Shown in pieces: positions 22,654 to 30,812 of a stretch of DNA of 36,623 nt. The stretch is from Clostridiales bacterium. GTDB taxonomy: Bacteria > Bacillota > Clostridia > Tissierellales > GPF-1. The translations under genes were made by a program, and so were the position numbers. Under the pieces are notes generated by a model, which worked only from the letters and a program-made list of their open reading frames with translations, searched no databases and was not told the DNA's origin. The DNA is taken from NCBI GenBank assembly GCA_013619125.1, contig JABXKS010000095.1:1-36623 (forward strand), in the 5' to 3' direction. The first letter of the stretch is position 1. Every line of letters begins with the position of its first letter.

Positions 22654-24534
22654 ATGAAGCACTCACCGTTTTCCATGAACGCAACCTTGGCACTGAATGA
22701 TACCCATTACTCGATTGAAAGTCTGCTTGAATCCAGCACTCTTGGCTTTTTTATGATTCAATTTCCCAATACTTTCACCCTCTCCATCCGAGAACGTTCC
22801 AGAGAAGACTTTCTTAGGCGTCAAGCCTCCACATATGATGGATTCATTTACCAAATTCATCCAGATGATCGATCACGAATCGATCGCCGTTTCCATGCTG
22901 CAGAGCTCAATAGCGTGGTTTCAACCGTCATCTTTCGCATGCTCCCTCACGGTTCCGATGAAATCCTATGGTTGCGGGCACATTTTCATGGCCTCCCAAC
23001 GGGCGAAATCCTTGGCTTATTAGAGGATATTTCTCAGCAAAAATATCATGGTGTTGCCTATCAAAGCGTTCAAAAACGCATGAATACCGCGATCGATTCC
23101 GCCCGAATGGGTGCCTGGGAGTGGTTCGCGGATGGAAATCGTGTCTTTTTATACGGCTTCCTCTTCGATGAATTGGGTCTTTCTGCAACAAAACACCCCT
23201 TTGATCTTGAAATGGCTCAAAAATTACTTCATCCCCACGATTATGACCGCGTCCTAGCCCTGACCAAGAAATTTTGGAAATCTCCCCACGGCACTTTTCA
23301 TTTGGAATTTCGCATCAAGGGAAAGAACAATCAATGGATCTGGGTTCGACTGATCGGCCAGGTATTCCTCTTTAAGGATGACCGCCCATCCCGAATGAAT
23401 GGCATTCTCCAAAATATAACGGAAGAAAGAACCAAAGAACAATTGCGAACCCTTTTAAAAATCGGAAATGTCGGTTATTTTGAATACTATCCCGATCGCG
23501 CAGCCCCCTTTTACTTAGATAAATCGGCTAGGCAAATGCTGGAGTTAAACACAAATCATCCGGATCCCAAGACCTTGATTCATAAAATTCGCTCCCCTCG
23601 CGCAGCTCTGGTTTTTGAAGATCTGACCGCAAAAATTCATGCCACCTCCGACACCCTTTTCAGTTATCAGTTCGCCTTTCAACTGACTCATGAAGAGCGA
23701 TGCATGCAACTCGAGTGTATCTCACGAAGGAATCCTCAGGGAGAAGCCTACTTGGAAGGATTCTTAATTGATCAAAGTGAAAAAAGAAAAAACGAACGTG
23801 TCATTCGAGAAAATCAAAAACTTTTTGATCGAATTACACAGTACAGCCCCATCGGGATCATCTTACTCAATGACAAAGGATTTATCCAATATATCAACCA
23901 GGATGCCGCAACTCGGTTCGAGTACCCCCGCTCCGGATTGCTCCATCATCATCTGACCGAATTTGTCCATCCAGAATTGTTGCCAAAACTCTTTCATTTG
24001 ATCGATCGCATGCACAAGTCAAAACCAACGGGATATAAAGAACGACTTCTCTTTGTTACCAAAATGGGTGCTCGCCTATGGATGGATTTAACCATTTCAT
24101 ACATCGATCATCAGGAGGAAAATCCAGAACTTTTAATAATAATGGAAGATATTTCAGAGAAAATCAAGAATCAGCAATCCTTGATTCAATTAGAACAAAA
24201 ATATCTCTTTCTCTTTCAAGCGACACCGGTCGCATTGGGTATCTTTAATTTCAATAGTGAAGCCCTTATCATCAATGAAGCCTTTACCGAGCTCTTGGGC
24301 TATACAAAATCAGAATTAATCGGAAAACGCTTTGAAGACCTTTCCCATCCCGAAGACAAGGAAAACTTTCGAACGCTTTACCAATCCCTTTTTGAGGGAA
24401 CCGCTCAGCATTTTGTTACACAAAAACGCTATATCCATAAAAATGGGAGCCTGGTTTCCGTGGATATCAATCTCAAACTTGCAGATGACGGACTCAACGA
24501 ACCTGTTGTCATCGCAACCATCAGACCCCTTTAA
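22654..24534 (+). CDS. Multi-PAS sensor protein without an output domain
   Basis: A 626-residue soluble protein made of about five PAS modules (roughly residues 20-130, 145-260, 265-380, 390-505 and 510-626). The ends of PAC segments are visible as EILGLLEDISQQK, MNGILQNITEERTKEQ, LEGFLIDQSEKRK and LLIIMEDISEKIKN. The last module begins FLFQATPVALGIFNFNSEALIINEAFTELLGYTKSELIG. No kinase, GGDEF, EAL, methyl-accepting or DNA-binding domain follows; the stop is clean and a terminator comes next, so the protein is not obviously cut by the window. It probably works by contacting a partner. AAGGAGG precedes the ATG. Confidence 0.85.
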   Translation: MKHSPFSMNATLALNDTHYSIESLLESSTLGFFMIQFPNTFTLSIRERSREDFLRRQASTYDGFIYQIHPDDRSRIDRRFHAAELNSVVSTVIFRMLPHGSDEILWLRAHFHGLPTGEILGLLEDISQQKYHGVAYQSVQKRMNTAIDSARMGAWEWFADGNRVFLYGFLFDELGLSATKHPFDLEMAQKLLHPHDYDRVLALTKKFWKSPHGTFHLEFRIKGKNNQWIWVRLIGQVFLFKDDRPSRMNGILQNITEERTKEQLRTLLKIGNVGYFEYYPDRAAPFYLDKSARQMLELNTNHPDPKTLIHKIRSPRAALVFEDLTAKIHATSDTLFSYQFAFQLTHEERCMQLECISRRNPQGEAYLEGFLIDQSEKRKNERVIRENQKLFDRITQYSPIGIILLNDKGFIQYINQDAATRFEYPRSGLLHHHLTEFVHPELLPKLFHLIDRMHKSKPTGYKERLLFVTKMGARLWMDLTISYIDHQEENPELLIIMEDISEKIKNQQSLIQLEQKYLFLFQATPVALGIFNFNSEALIINEAFTELLGYTKSELIGKRFEDLSHPEDKENFRTLYQSLFEGTAQHFVTQKRYIHKNGSLVSVDINLKLADDGLNEPVVIATIRPL

Positions 24535-24581
24535 TAACAACACATGAACCAATGTTCAAACAAATGAATAGAACGCAAGAA

Positions 24582-24619
24582 AACAAGAACTCTGATACGT
24601 TCAGAGCTCTTGTTTTTTT
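24582..24619 (+). terminator. Terminator after the PAS-protein gene
   Basis: AACAAGA-CTCTGA pairs with TCAGAG-TCTTGTT across a short loop with one mismatch, followed by a run of seven T's. Confidence 0.88.
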
Positions 24620-24655
24620 GTTCCATAAAAATACAAACAAATACTTGGTTTCTTA

Positions 24656-24684
24656 TTGACAAGCTTCACCCAACGGCGTATACT
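24656..24684 (+). promoter_or_regulatory. Promoter of the arsR-like operon
   Basis: TTGACA (24656-24661) and TATACT (24679-24684) are 17 bases apart, a near-consensus vegetative promoter ahead of the ArsR-family gene. Confidence 0.8.
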
Positions 24685-24693
24685 ACAAATGAT

Positions 24694-24731
24694 CATATTC
24701 CATTATCGGCATATGTCAATTTAGTCATATG
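24694..24731 (+). repeat. Three CATAT repeats at a 16-bp period, probable ArsR-type operator
   Basis: CATAT(T/G) occurs at 24694, 24710 and 24726, exactly 16 bp apart; the second and third are CATATG. They lie between the -10 box and the start codon of an ArsR-family regulator, where an autoregulatory operator is expected. Confidence 0.55.
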
Positions 24732-24740
24732 GAGGCCTCC

Positions 24741-25127
24741 ATGCAAACAAATCTATTAAAAGCCCTTGGTGATGATACCCGATTGCGAATTCTGCGGCTG
24801 CTTCTGATTCAGCCCTTTTGCGTAACTGAGATCATGCATCTTTTGGACTTGACACAAACCAATACATCCAAGCAATTGGGGAAACTGAAAAAGACAGGTA
24901 TTATTGAAACCCGTCGAAACAATGGATTTACCTATTATCAATGGTCAACTCGTTTTCAATCGGAAGAAACAGAATGGACAAAGGCAATCACAAAGATGCT
25001 AAACGCCTCGTCGATCTCTCCCGACGATCGTGAACGAACCCAAACATACTTGGACGGAAATTACGGCTGCAAAGATTTGATGGTAGATGATACCCTCCTT
25101 CGACAGCTAGAAGAATTCAAAAAATAA
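24741..25127 (+). CDS. ArsR-family winged-helix repressor
   Basis: A 128-residue ArsR/SmtB-type regulator: LLKALGDDTRLRILRLL, FCVTEIMHLLDLTQTNTSKQLGKLKKTGIIETRRNNGFTYYQW. The usual ELCVCDL metal motif is reduced to PFCVTEI. The only cysteines are Cys27 and Cys110, so the inducer site is atypical and could use these two. The start is the ATG after GGAGG; an ATG four codons upstream would place the site inside the gene. It is first in an operon with a permease and two thioredoxin-like proteins, which it probably represses. Confidence 0.88.
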   Translation: MQTNLLKALGDDTRLRILRLLLIQPFCVTEIMHLLDLTQTNTSKQLGKLKKTGIIETRRNNGFTYYQWSTRFQSEETEWTKAITKMLNASSISPDDRERTQTYLDGNYGCKDLMVDDTLLRQLEEFKK

Positions 25128-25142
25128 AGGCAGGCGATATTT

Positions 25143-26111
25143 ATGTTTACTTGGTTAGACAACCTCATTACCCTATTTGTGGAAGGTCCCCTCGGACTAT
25201 CCCGGGCAACCGCGTTGGGCGATAGCGTCCATTTCTTTTTCTTCGATGTAATCAAGATCATCATTTTATTAAGCTTTATGATCTTCACCATTTCCTATAT
25301 CAGAAGCTATTTTCCACCAGAACGCACCAAACAAATGCTTGAAAAAGTCGGCGGACTAAAGGGTCATATCCTGGGCGCCTTGTTGGGCATCGTAACACCA
25401 TTTTGTTCCTGTTCTTCCGTCCCGATTTTTATCGGTTTTGTCGAGGCAGGCGTTCCATTGGGTGTTACCTTTTCCTTTTTAATCACCTCGCCCATTGTCA
25501 ATGAAGCGGCTTTTGCCATTCTCTTGGCTTCCTTCGGTTGGAAGCTCGCCCTGCTCTACGTGGTTTGCGGTGTTGCAGTCGGCGTCATCGGTGGAATCCT
25601 GATCGGTGTATTGAAGCTGGAATCCCAGGTAGAGGAATACGTCTATCAGATGCAGATGGGACATGCTGACATCCCTGACATGACAAGTTCAGATCGTGTT
25701 CATTTTGCGATTGATCAGGTGAAGGAAATTATTGAACGAATCTGGCTCTTCTTATTGATCGGAATCGGTCTTGGCGCAGCCATTCATGGCTGGGCGCCGG
25801 AAGCTTGGTTATCTGCTAATGCAGGACCGGACAATCCTCTCGCCGTTATCTTTGCGACGGCTGTCGCCATTCCACTTTATTCCAATGCCTTGGGTACCAT
25901 TCCCATCGCGGAAGCTCTGATTATGAAAGGGGTCGGCATCGGCACCGCCATTGCTTTTATGATGGCAACAACTGCTCTGTCCCTACCGGAAATGCTCTTG
26001 TTGCGCAAGGTCATTAAACCCAAATTAATTTCAGTCTTTGTCGCCATTGTCGGGACCTCTATTATCTTAGTCGGCTACCTGTTCAATGCAACCGCACATC
26101 TTTTAATTTAA
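25143..26111 (+). CDS. ArsP-like permease (DUF318 family)
   Basis: A 322-residue integral membrane protein with about eight hydrophobic segments. TPFCSCSSVPIFIGFVEAGVPLGVTFSFLITSPIVNEAA is the hallmark of the DUF318/ArsP family, some members of which export trivalent organoarsenicals. The two cysteines of CSCS are candidate metalloid ligands. The second half has IPLYSNALGTIPIAEAL, a repeat-like counterpart. It lies 15 bases after the ArsR gene and before two CxxC mini-thioredoxins, a common arrangement. The true substrate cannot be told from sequence. Confidence 0.88.
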   Translation: MFTWLDNLITLFVEGPLGLSRATALGDSVHFFFFDVIKIIILLSFMIFTISYIRSYFPPERTKQMLEKVGGLKGHILGALLGIVTPFCSCSSVPIFIGFVEAGVPLGVTFSFLITSPIVNEAAFAILLASFGWKLALLYVVCGVAVGVIGGILIGVLKLESQVEEYVYQMQMGHADIPDMTSSDRVHFAIDQVKEIIERIWLFLLIGIGLGAAIHGWAPEAWLSANAGPDNPLAVIFATAVAIPLYSNALGTIPIAEALIMKGVGIGTAIAFMMATTALSLPEMLLLRKVIKPKLISVFVAIVGTSIILVGYLFNATAHLLI

Positions 26112-26144
26112 TCCGTTTCTATGCTGACTTGAGAGGAGAAAACA

Positions 26145-26372
26145 ATGAATATTAAAATTTTAGGTACCGGATGTAAAAAATGCAAAAAACTAGAGGCCAA
26201 CGCGCGCGAAGCCGTTGAAGAGCTTGGGCTTGATGCCGTCATCGAAAAGATCGAAGACATCCAAGGCATTATGAGTTATAAGGTGATGTCCACCCCAGCC
26301 TTGGTCGTCGATGAAAAAGTTGTATCAGCTGGCAAGCTCCTTTCTACAAAAGAAATCAAAGCGTTTTTGTAG
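26145..26372 (+). CDS. Small thioredoxin-fold redox-active disulfide protein (copy 1)
   Basis: A 75-residue Thioredoxin_3-type protein: MNIKILGTGCKKCKKLEANAREAV with a CxxC active site at residues 10-13 and the cis-Pro motif MSTPALVVDEKVV. It probably donates or accepts electrons for the adjacent permease system or for metalloid handling. AGGAG precedes the ATG, 33 bases after the permease. It is paralogous to the next gene. Confidence 0.88.
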   Translation: MNIKILGTGCKKCKKLEANAREAVEELGLDAVIEKIEDIQGIMSYKVMSTPALVVDEKVVSAGKLLSTKEIKAFL

Positions 26373-26475
26373 AAAGCATCGTCTCAACGATCGTACTCCC
26401 TCTTAAGCAATCTACGCTGAAGAGGATACATAGATAAAAACAATGACTCAACTTACCCGTAAAGGAGAAAATACG

Positions 26476-26703
26476 ATGAACATCAAAGTATATGGCATGG
26501 GATGCAAAAATTGCGAAATCGTCCATGAAAATGTAAAAAAAGTGGTTGCGGAAATGAATCTTGACGCAACAATTGATTACATCACCGAACTGCAGGAAAT
26601 TTTAGCAGCCGGAATCATGGCGACTCCAGCTCTCGAAGTGAACGGTAAAGTCGTTTCAAAAGGCAAGGTTTTAAAACCGAATGAAATCAAAAAGTTTTTA
26701 TAA
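26476..26703 (+). CDS. Small thioredoxin-fold redox-active disulfide protein (copy 2)
   Basis: A 75-residue paralogue of the preceding protein: MNIKVYGMGCKNCEIVHENVKKVV with CxxC and the cis-Pro motif MATPALEVNGKVVSKGKVL. The start is the ATG after AAAGGAG; a frame eleven codons longer lacks a site. The 103 bases between the copies hold nothing recognisable. It ends at a terminator, closing the operon. Confidence 0.87.
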   Translation: MNIKVYGMGCKNCEIVHENVKKVVAEMNLDATIDYITELQEILAAGIMATPALEVNGKVVSKGKVLKPNEIKKFL

Positions 26704-26711
26704 GCAAGCCC

Positions 26712-26746
26712 ACCCCTCTTCGCAATAGCGATGAGGGGTTTTTTTA
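26712..26746 (+). terminator. Terminator of the arsR-permease operon
   Basis: ACCCCTC-tt-CGC, loop AATA, GCG-at-GAGGGGT, then a T run. Confidence 0.9.
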
Positions 26747-26822
26747 CGTCTTAATTTATTAACAAATACCCGATTCCAAATGTGATAAAATAAATAAGAA
26801 TTCAATGAAAAAGAGGTGTCCT

Positions 26823-27554
26823 ATGAAAAAACTGCTTGGCTGCATTCGCCGTGCCGATACCGACTATGGCATGATTGTAGAAGGCGACCGCGTCGCAGTC
26901 GGTCTATCCGGTGGCAAAGACTCCATGGCATTATTAAAAGCCATGAAACTGTATCAATATTTTTCCCCAAATAAGTTTGAATTGGAAGCCATCATGATCT
27001 CGAAGGGATTTGATAATTTCGATACACAACCGGTTCAAGATTGGTGCGATTCCCTTGAAATTCCCTTGACGATTGTCGAAACGAATATTGGTAAGATCGT
27101 TTTTGACGAACGGAAAGAAAAAAATCCTTGCTCCCTTTGCTCGAAGATGAGAAGAGGCGCATTGCACAATGAAATGAAGAAACGCAACCTAAATGTTCTT
27201 GCTTTGGGCCATCACTTGGATGATGCCATCAATACCCTGTTTATGAGCCTCTTCTATGAAGGGCGCATGCACACCTTCTCTCCACTCACCTATTTGTCCC
27301 GCAAAGATGTTTGGGTGATCCGTCCCATGATTTACGCGGAAGAGCGAGACGTCATTCATGTTGTAAAAACCCATGAGGTACCGGTGGTAAAAAGCCCGTG
27401 TCCCGCGGATAAAAATACCGTACGCGAAGAGATGAATACCCGCATGACCGCACTCTATAAGGAGATGCCTGCGGCGAAACAGAACATATTAAATGCCATA
27501 AAAAATGGCGACCAGATGGAATTGTTCTTCCATACGGTGAAACGACACAAATAG
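26823..27554 (+). CDS. ttcA: TtcA-like tRNA thiolation enzyme
   Basis: A 243-residue PP-loop ATPase: VGLSGGKDSMALL, then CSLCSKMRRGALHNEMKKR and a third cysteine in KSPCPADKNT. This CxxC plus C set holds the Fe-S cluster in TtcA, which makes 2-thiocytidine at tRNA position 32. ALGHHLDDAINTLFMSLFYEG is the family's second block. Gram-positive members are less well studied, so the exact base is not certain. The start is the ATG after AGAGGTG; an ATG six codons upstream has no site. It lies 33 bases before the next gene and may be co-transcribed with it. Confidence 0.88.
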   Translation: MKKLLGCIRRADTDYGMIVEGDRVAVGLSGGKDSMALLKAMKLYQYFSPNKFELEAIMISKGFDNFDTQPVQDWCDSLEIPLTIVETNIGKIVFDERKEKNPCSLCSKMRRGALHNEMKKRNLNVLALGHHLDDAINTLFMSLFYEGRMHTFSPLTYLSRKDVWVIRPMIYAEERDVIHVVKTHEVPVVKSPCPADKNTVREEMNTRMTALYKEMPAAKQNILNAIKNGDQMELFFHTVKRHK

Positions 27555-27587
27555 ACGACGGCAATCGCCGCCGAAAGGAGAAAAGCC

Positions 27588-30431
27588 ATGAAAAAGCTTT
27601 TAACCGTGGGATGTTTATTGTGTAGCATACTTCTCGCGGCAGCCTCAGCTGCTGCGTTTTCTTTGTCTACCGATCCCTATGCACAAACCCAATCAACATC
27701 CTCCCTGGCAAATGGCATGGAATTAACGACCATGGAACGCTTTACCCAAGACGGGTGGCAAAGGATTCATGTAGTGACCGTCGACTTGACAGCACCCAAT
27801 CTGTCCCCAGCCCTATTGACCCCCGAATCTGGAATCGGATCGAGGGAACGTGTCAGTGAGATGATTGAGGAATCGAATGCCATCATCGGTGTAAATGGAG
27901 ATTTCTTCTACAAGAATATCAACTACTCCCCGATTGGTGCCATGATAGATCAAGGCCAGTTACTGACCAGCAGCATCCCCTTTGATTATCGTACCGCAAG
28001 CACGAACACAGAACCCATGATTATGGCTAATTCTCTCCATGATCTTGCCTTCGACACCCTCGTGCCCGCTCTTTCGGTTACCATAAACGGGAAAAACTGG
28101 GCTTTGGATGGATGGAACAAAGCTTCGAGCCAATACCTTGGACTATTCGCCTATGATCCAAAATGGGGAACGAATTCCATTGGCACCCAGGCTTCAAATC
28201 TTGTAGAAATTGTAGTCGTTAATAATAGAATCAGTGAAATTCGCAAAGGACAGTCGGCAACAACCATTCCGAGCAATGGCTTTGTTTTGGCGCAAAGCTC
28301 CAACAAAATCGCTCCACTTTTGCAAACCATCTCCGTTGGAGACCGCGTCAGCGTGACCACGAGCCCATCTCTTAGAAACATTGAAATGGCTCTCGGTACA
28401 GGTGGACTTTTGTTGGAGAATGGACAAGTTTTATCAAAATTTTCTGTCCCCATCAATGGCCATCACCCAAGAACCGCAATGGGACTTTCAAAAGATGCAA
28501 ACACCCTCTACCTAGTTGCCGTTGAGGGTCGTTACGGCGCTTACCGCGGTATGACACAATCAGAATTGGCTTCTTTTATGCGCGAACTTGGCTCTTATAC
28601 AGCCGTTAATCTCGACGGCGGCGGCTCAACAACCCTCGCCTATCAATCACCGGCCTATTTGTCACCCATCCTGATCAATCGCCCCTCAGATGGCAGCGAA
28701 CGACGGGTCGTGAATGGCTTCGGAATGACGGACAAGAATCCCGCAGGAAGTCTGTCTTCCATATTGATCGAACCGAGTGAAGGTCCTTATCTTCCTGGTA
28801 TGCCCATTTCCCTCACTCTTAAAGGGATTGACAATGCTGGACACCAGATGACTGTCAGCTCCTTTAAGTATGCGACGGAAGGAGTTGCTACCCGCTGGAA
28901 AAACGGCGCCATAATCCCGGAAAGTTCAGGACTTCTTACGGTGCGCGTCACAAGCGGATCCATTGAAGGCGAAAAAACCATTTGGATTGACGGCCCGATT
29001 CAAACCCTGAATAGCCAGCAAACTAGAATGATTCTGGCACCGAATCAAACCCTTGATCTCGCTGACTACCTGGCACCTTTAATTGGGAAAAATAGTGAAG
29101 GGATCACCAGAACCTTATCCCCATCAGATTGGAAACTAACAACAATCGGGGGCATCGGTAGCCTGAATGGAACACGCTTTACGGCATCTGCCTTATCAAG
29201 CACCGGGGGAATCACCATCGAATACGAAAACGCACGACTGACGATTCCGGTACTTGTCGGTGTTCAAGAAACAGTTATTCATCCCTTTGATGATCTTTCT
29301 GCTTTTTCCAACACGCAACCCTTTTACATCAAACAATTGCCGACTCGAACCTCTATTACGGATCCAGACAACTATGTCGATGTTGCTGGCGAAATCACCG
29401 AAGGCGTAGCGCCCGGCACCACAAGCCTTGCCTTGCGATATGACTTTGCACATACTTCCGAGAACCGCAGTGCCGATCTATTGCTTGGGGATCACGGTAT
29501 CAAACTTGGCTTTCGACCGGACGGCATCAGCTTCTGGTGTTATGGAGACGGACAGGGCTCCCTTGTAAAAATAAAAGTCAGCGATGGATACGGAAAGAAT
29601 TTCTATCTTCCCATCACGCGCGTGAGCTTTACAGGATGGCGAAAGGTCAGTGTCACCCTGCCAGACTTTATTCAAGGACCCATCACAGTCAAGCGCTTGT
29701 ACCTCTATGAAGATCAGCCAGAAAGCCGTTACTCAGGTCTCGTGAGGTTTGATCAGTTAATGAGTTTCCGTGCTTTGAACGCGGAGCTAACGGCCCTGCC
29801 GGCATCGACAACACTTCCTTTGAGCATCCCATCCCTGAACCCAAGCATCTCGAGTTCTGAGCGATTTTTGGTTGCCTGTGGGATTGATGAAACCGATACC
29901 TTCCTCAGCCAATTGCTGGCTCCTAAATTGGAGACCGCCATGTCGCAAGGAAAGGTGGGAATCTATCTGACACCGATGACAAGAGAGGTTCACACGCCTC
30001 AAATTGGATTCTTGGATCCAAAAGATTCCGCTTATGCTTTCCAATATGGTAATGTTCAAATGATTCAGCTGGATATCACAGGCGGTGGACTGCGCACCAG
30101 CGATAAAAATGGCTGGCCGCTACTCCTTAAAAAGCTAAGAGAATCATCCGAACCAAATCTGATCATCTTGCTTTCAGATTCCCTAGCCGCCTTTACCGAT
30201 GATAAAGAACGCGATCTATTCCTGGACGTGATCAACGAAGCAACTCAATTTGAAAGAAAAATGATCATCATGCCGGGAAAAGAAGCAGAAATCACAAAAG
30301 AATCCGGCATCTTCGCCATCACCCTCGAACAGCCTGACCGTCTTAGTACAATCGAAGCGGCAGAATACCAAGTGCTGGAAATTCAGCTGGGCGATGAGTT
30401 CGGCCTTGGCTTCACAAATCTCTATCAATAA
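27588..30431 (+). CDS. Exported NAGPA-domain (phosphodiester glycosidase family) protein
   Basis: A 947-residue secreted protein with a signal peptide (residues 1-24, ending ASAAAF). Residues about 90-390 form a NAGPA domain (IIGVNGDFFY, HPRTAMGLSKD, YTAVNLDGGGSTTL), a family acting on phosphodiester-linked sugars or on cell-wall polymers. About 395-560 look like immunoglobulin/Big-like beta repeats, and about 560-735 like a carbohydrate-binding jelly roll (FDDLSAF...FDQLMSF). The last about 200 residues recall a degenerate metallophosphatase-like domain (MIQLDITGGGLRTSD.NGWP). It probably works on cell-envelope glycopolymers. AAAGGAG precedes the ATG, and no sorting motif is seen. Confidence 0.82.
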   Translation: MKKLLTVGCLLCSILLAAASAAAFSLSTDPYAQTQSTSSLANGMELTTMERFTQDGWQRIHVVTVDLTAPNLSPALLTPESGIGSRERVSEMIEESNAIIGVNGDFFYKNINYSPIGAMIDQGQLLTSSIPFDYRTASTNTEPMIMANSLHDLAFDTLVPALSVTINGKNWALDGWNKASSQYLGLFAYDPKWGTNSIGTQASNLVEIVVVNNRISEIRKGQSATTIPSNGFVLAQSSNKIAPLLQTISVGDRVSVTTSPSLRNIEMALGTGGLLLENGQVLSKFSVPINGHHPRTAMGLSKDANTLYLVAVEGRYGAYRGMTQSELASFMRELGSYTAVNLDGGGSTTLAYQSPAYLSPILINRPSDGSERRVVNGFGMTDKNPAGSLSSILIEPSEGPYLPGMPISLTLKGIDNAGHQMTVSSFKYATEGVATRWKNGAIIPESSGLLTVRVTSGSIEGEKTIWIDGPIQTLNSQQTRMILAPNQTLDLADYLAPLIGKNSEGITRTLSPSDWKLTTIGGIGSLNGTRFTASALSSTGGITIEYENARLTIPVLVGVQETVIHPFDDLSAFSNTQPFYIKQLPTRTSITDPDNYVDVAGEITEGVAPGTTSLALRYDFAHTSENRSADLLLGDHGIKLGFRPDGISFWCYGDGQGSLVKIKVSDGYGKNFYLPITRVSFTGWRKVSVTLPDFIQGPITVKRLYLYEDQPESRYSGLVRFDQLMSFRALNAELTALPASTTLPLSIPSLNPSISSSERFLVACGIDETDTFLSQLLAPKLETAMSQGKVGIYLTPMTREVHTPQIGFLDPKDSAYAFQYGNVQMIQLDITGGGLRTSDKNGWPLLLKKLRESSEPNLIILLSDSLAAFTDDKERDLFLDVINEATQFERKMIIMPGKEAEITKESGIFAITLEQPDRLSTIEAAEYQVLEIQLGDEFGLGFTNLYQ

Positions 30432-30497
30432 ATATAATTCCTCCGATTTGAGTCAATCGCCTTAAAACGGACATCTAAAAAAAGAGATCCTTGAACG

Positions 30498-30540
30498 AGA
30501 GCTAATTTTCTATATTCATAGGGAATTAGCTCTTTTATTT
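30498..30540 (+). terminator. Terminator after the NAGPA-protein gene
   Basis: AGAGCTAATT pairs with AATTAGCTCT (30524-30533), with an inner CTAT/ATAG pairing, followed by TTTTATTT. Confidence 0.85.
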
Positions 30541-30563
30541 GTCTATTGCGCGTATATTTAGGG

Positions 30564-30645
30564 TATATTGTACGCGTAAAAACATGGTAAAACCGAAGGA
30601 CCAATAAACCCGCAATCCTTGATGGTTGTGGGGTTATTGTTTTTT
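30564..30645 (+). ncRNA. Possible small RNA ending in its own terminator
   Basis: A TATATT box (30564-30569, weak TTGTCT 19 bases upstream) is followed by about 70 bases without a coding frame. They end in a long imperfect hairpin (30602-30618 with 30624-30639) and six T's. Since an upstream terminator has already closed the previous gene, this second terminator suggests a separate short transcript. It does not match a riboswitch class I recognise. Confidence 0.3.
30602..30645 (+). terminator. Second intergenic terminator
   Basis: CAATAA-CCC-CAA-CC pairs with GG-TTG-GGG-TTATTG with small mismatches, followed by TTTTTT. Confidence 0.75.
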
Positions 30646-30658
30646 ACGACCACTGTAA

Positions 30659-30702
30659 GTTTAATGTAAATTTAATCTTCTGTTAAACTGGACTTAAAGC
30701 GC
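30659..30702 (+). promoter_or_regulatory. Pho-box-like array: four TTAA repeats at 11-bp period
   Basis: TTAA cores stand at 30661, 30672, 30683 and 30694, exactly 11 bp apart, and the array ends directly at the -35 box. This phase and placement match the direct repeats bound by PhoP/PhoB response regulators. The target operon makes glycolipids, which fits phosphate-sparing lipid exchange. Binding is inference. Confidence 0.6.
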
Positions 30703-30731
30703 TTGACATACAATGATTTCAGCAAGATAAT
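30703..30731 (+). promoter_or_regulatory. Promoter of the glycosyltransferase operon
   Basis: TTGACA (30703-30708) and GATAAT (30726-30731) are 17 bases apart, about 80 bases before the start codon. Confidence 0.8.
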
Positions 30732-30775
30732 ATACCCATTGGTTTTAAACGACGTTCGTGTCGTTAAAAACAACC

Positions 30776-30798
30776 GAAATGATCGATGAAATCATTTC
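30776..30798 (+). promoter_or_regulatory. Leader hairpin just before the ribosome binding site
   Basis: GAAATGAT, a 7-base loop and ATCATTTC form a perfect 8-bp stem ending two bases before the AAAGGA site. A second, weaker stem (ACGAC/GTCGT) precedes it in the leader. Either could modulate translation. Confidence 0.4.
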
Positions 30799-30812
30799 AG
30801 AAAGGATCTGCT

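Larger units (their letters stand above)
30432..30812 (+). other. Gene-free 381-base interval with two terminators, a possible small RNA and a regulated promoter
   Basis: This interval holds, in order, the terminator of the NAGPA gene (30498-30540), an AT-rich dyad CGCGTA...TACGCG (30550-30575) with a TATATT, a second terminator (30602-30645), four TTAA repeats at an 11-bp period, a consensus promoter and two 5'-leader hairpins. No protein-coding frame was accepted here. Confidence 0.6.

Noticed and set aside
27555-27587. Small GC-rich hairpin between ttcA and the NAGPA gene as a terminator
   Set aside because: The stem is only a few pairs and no T run follows; the genes are probably co-transcribed.
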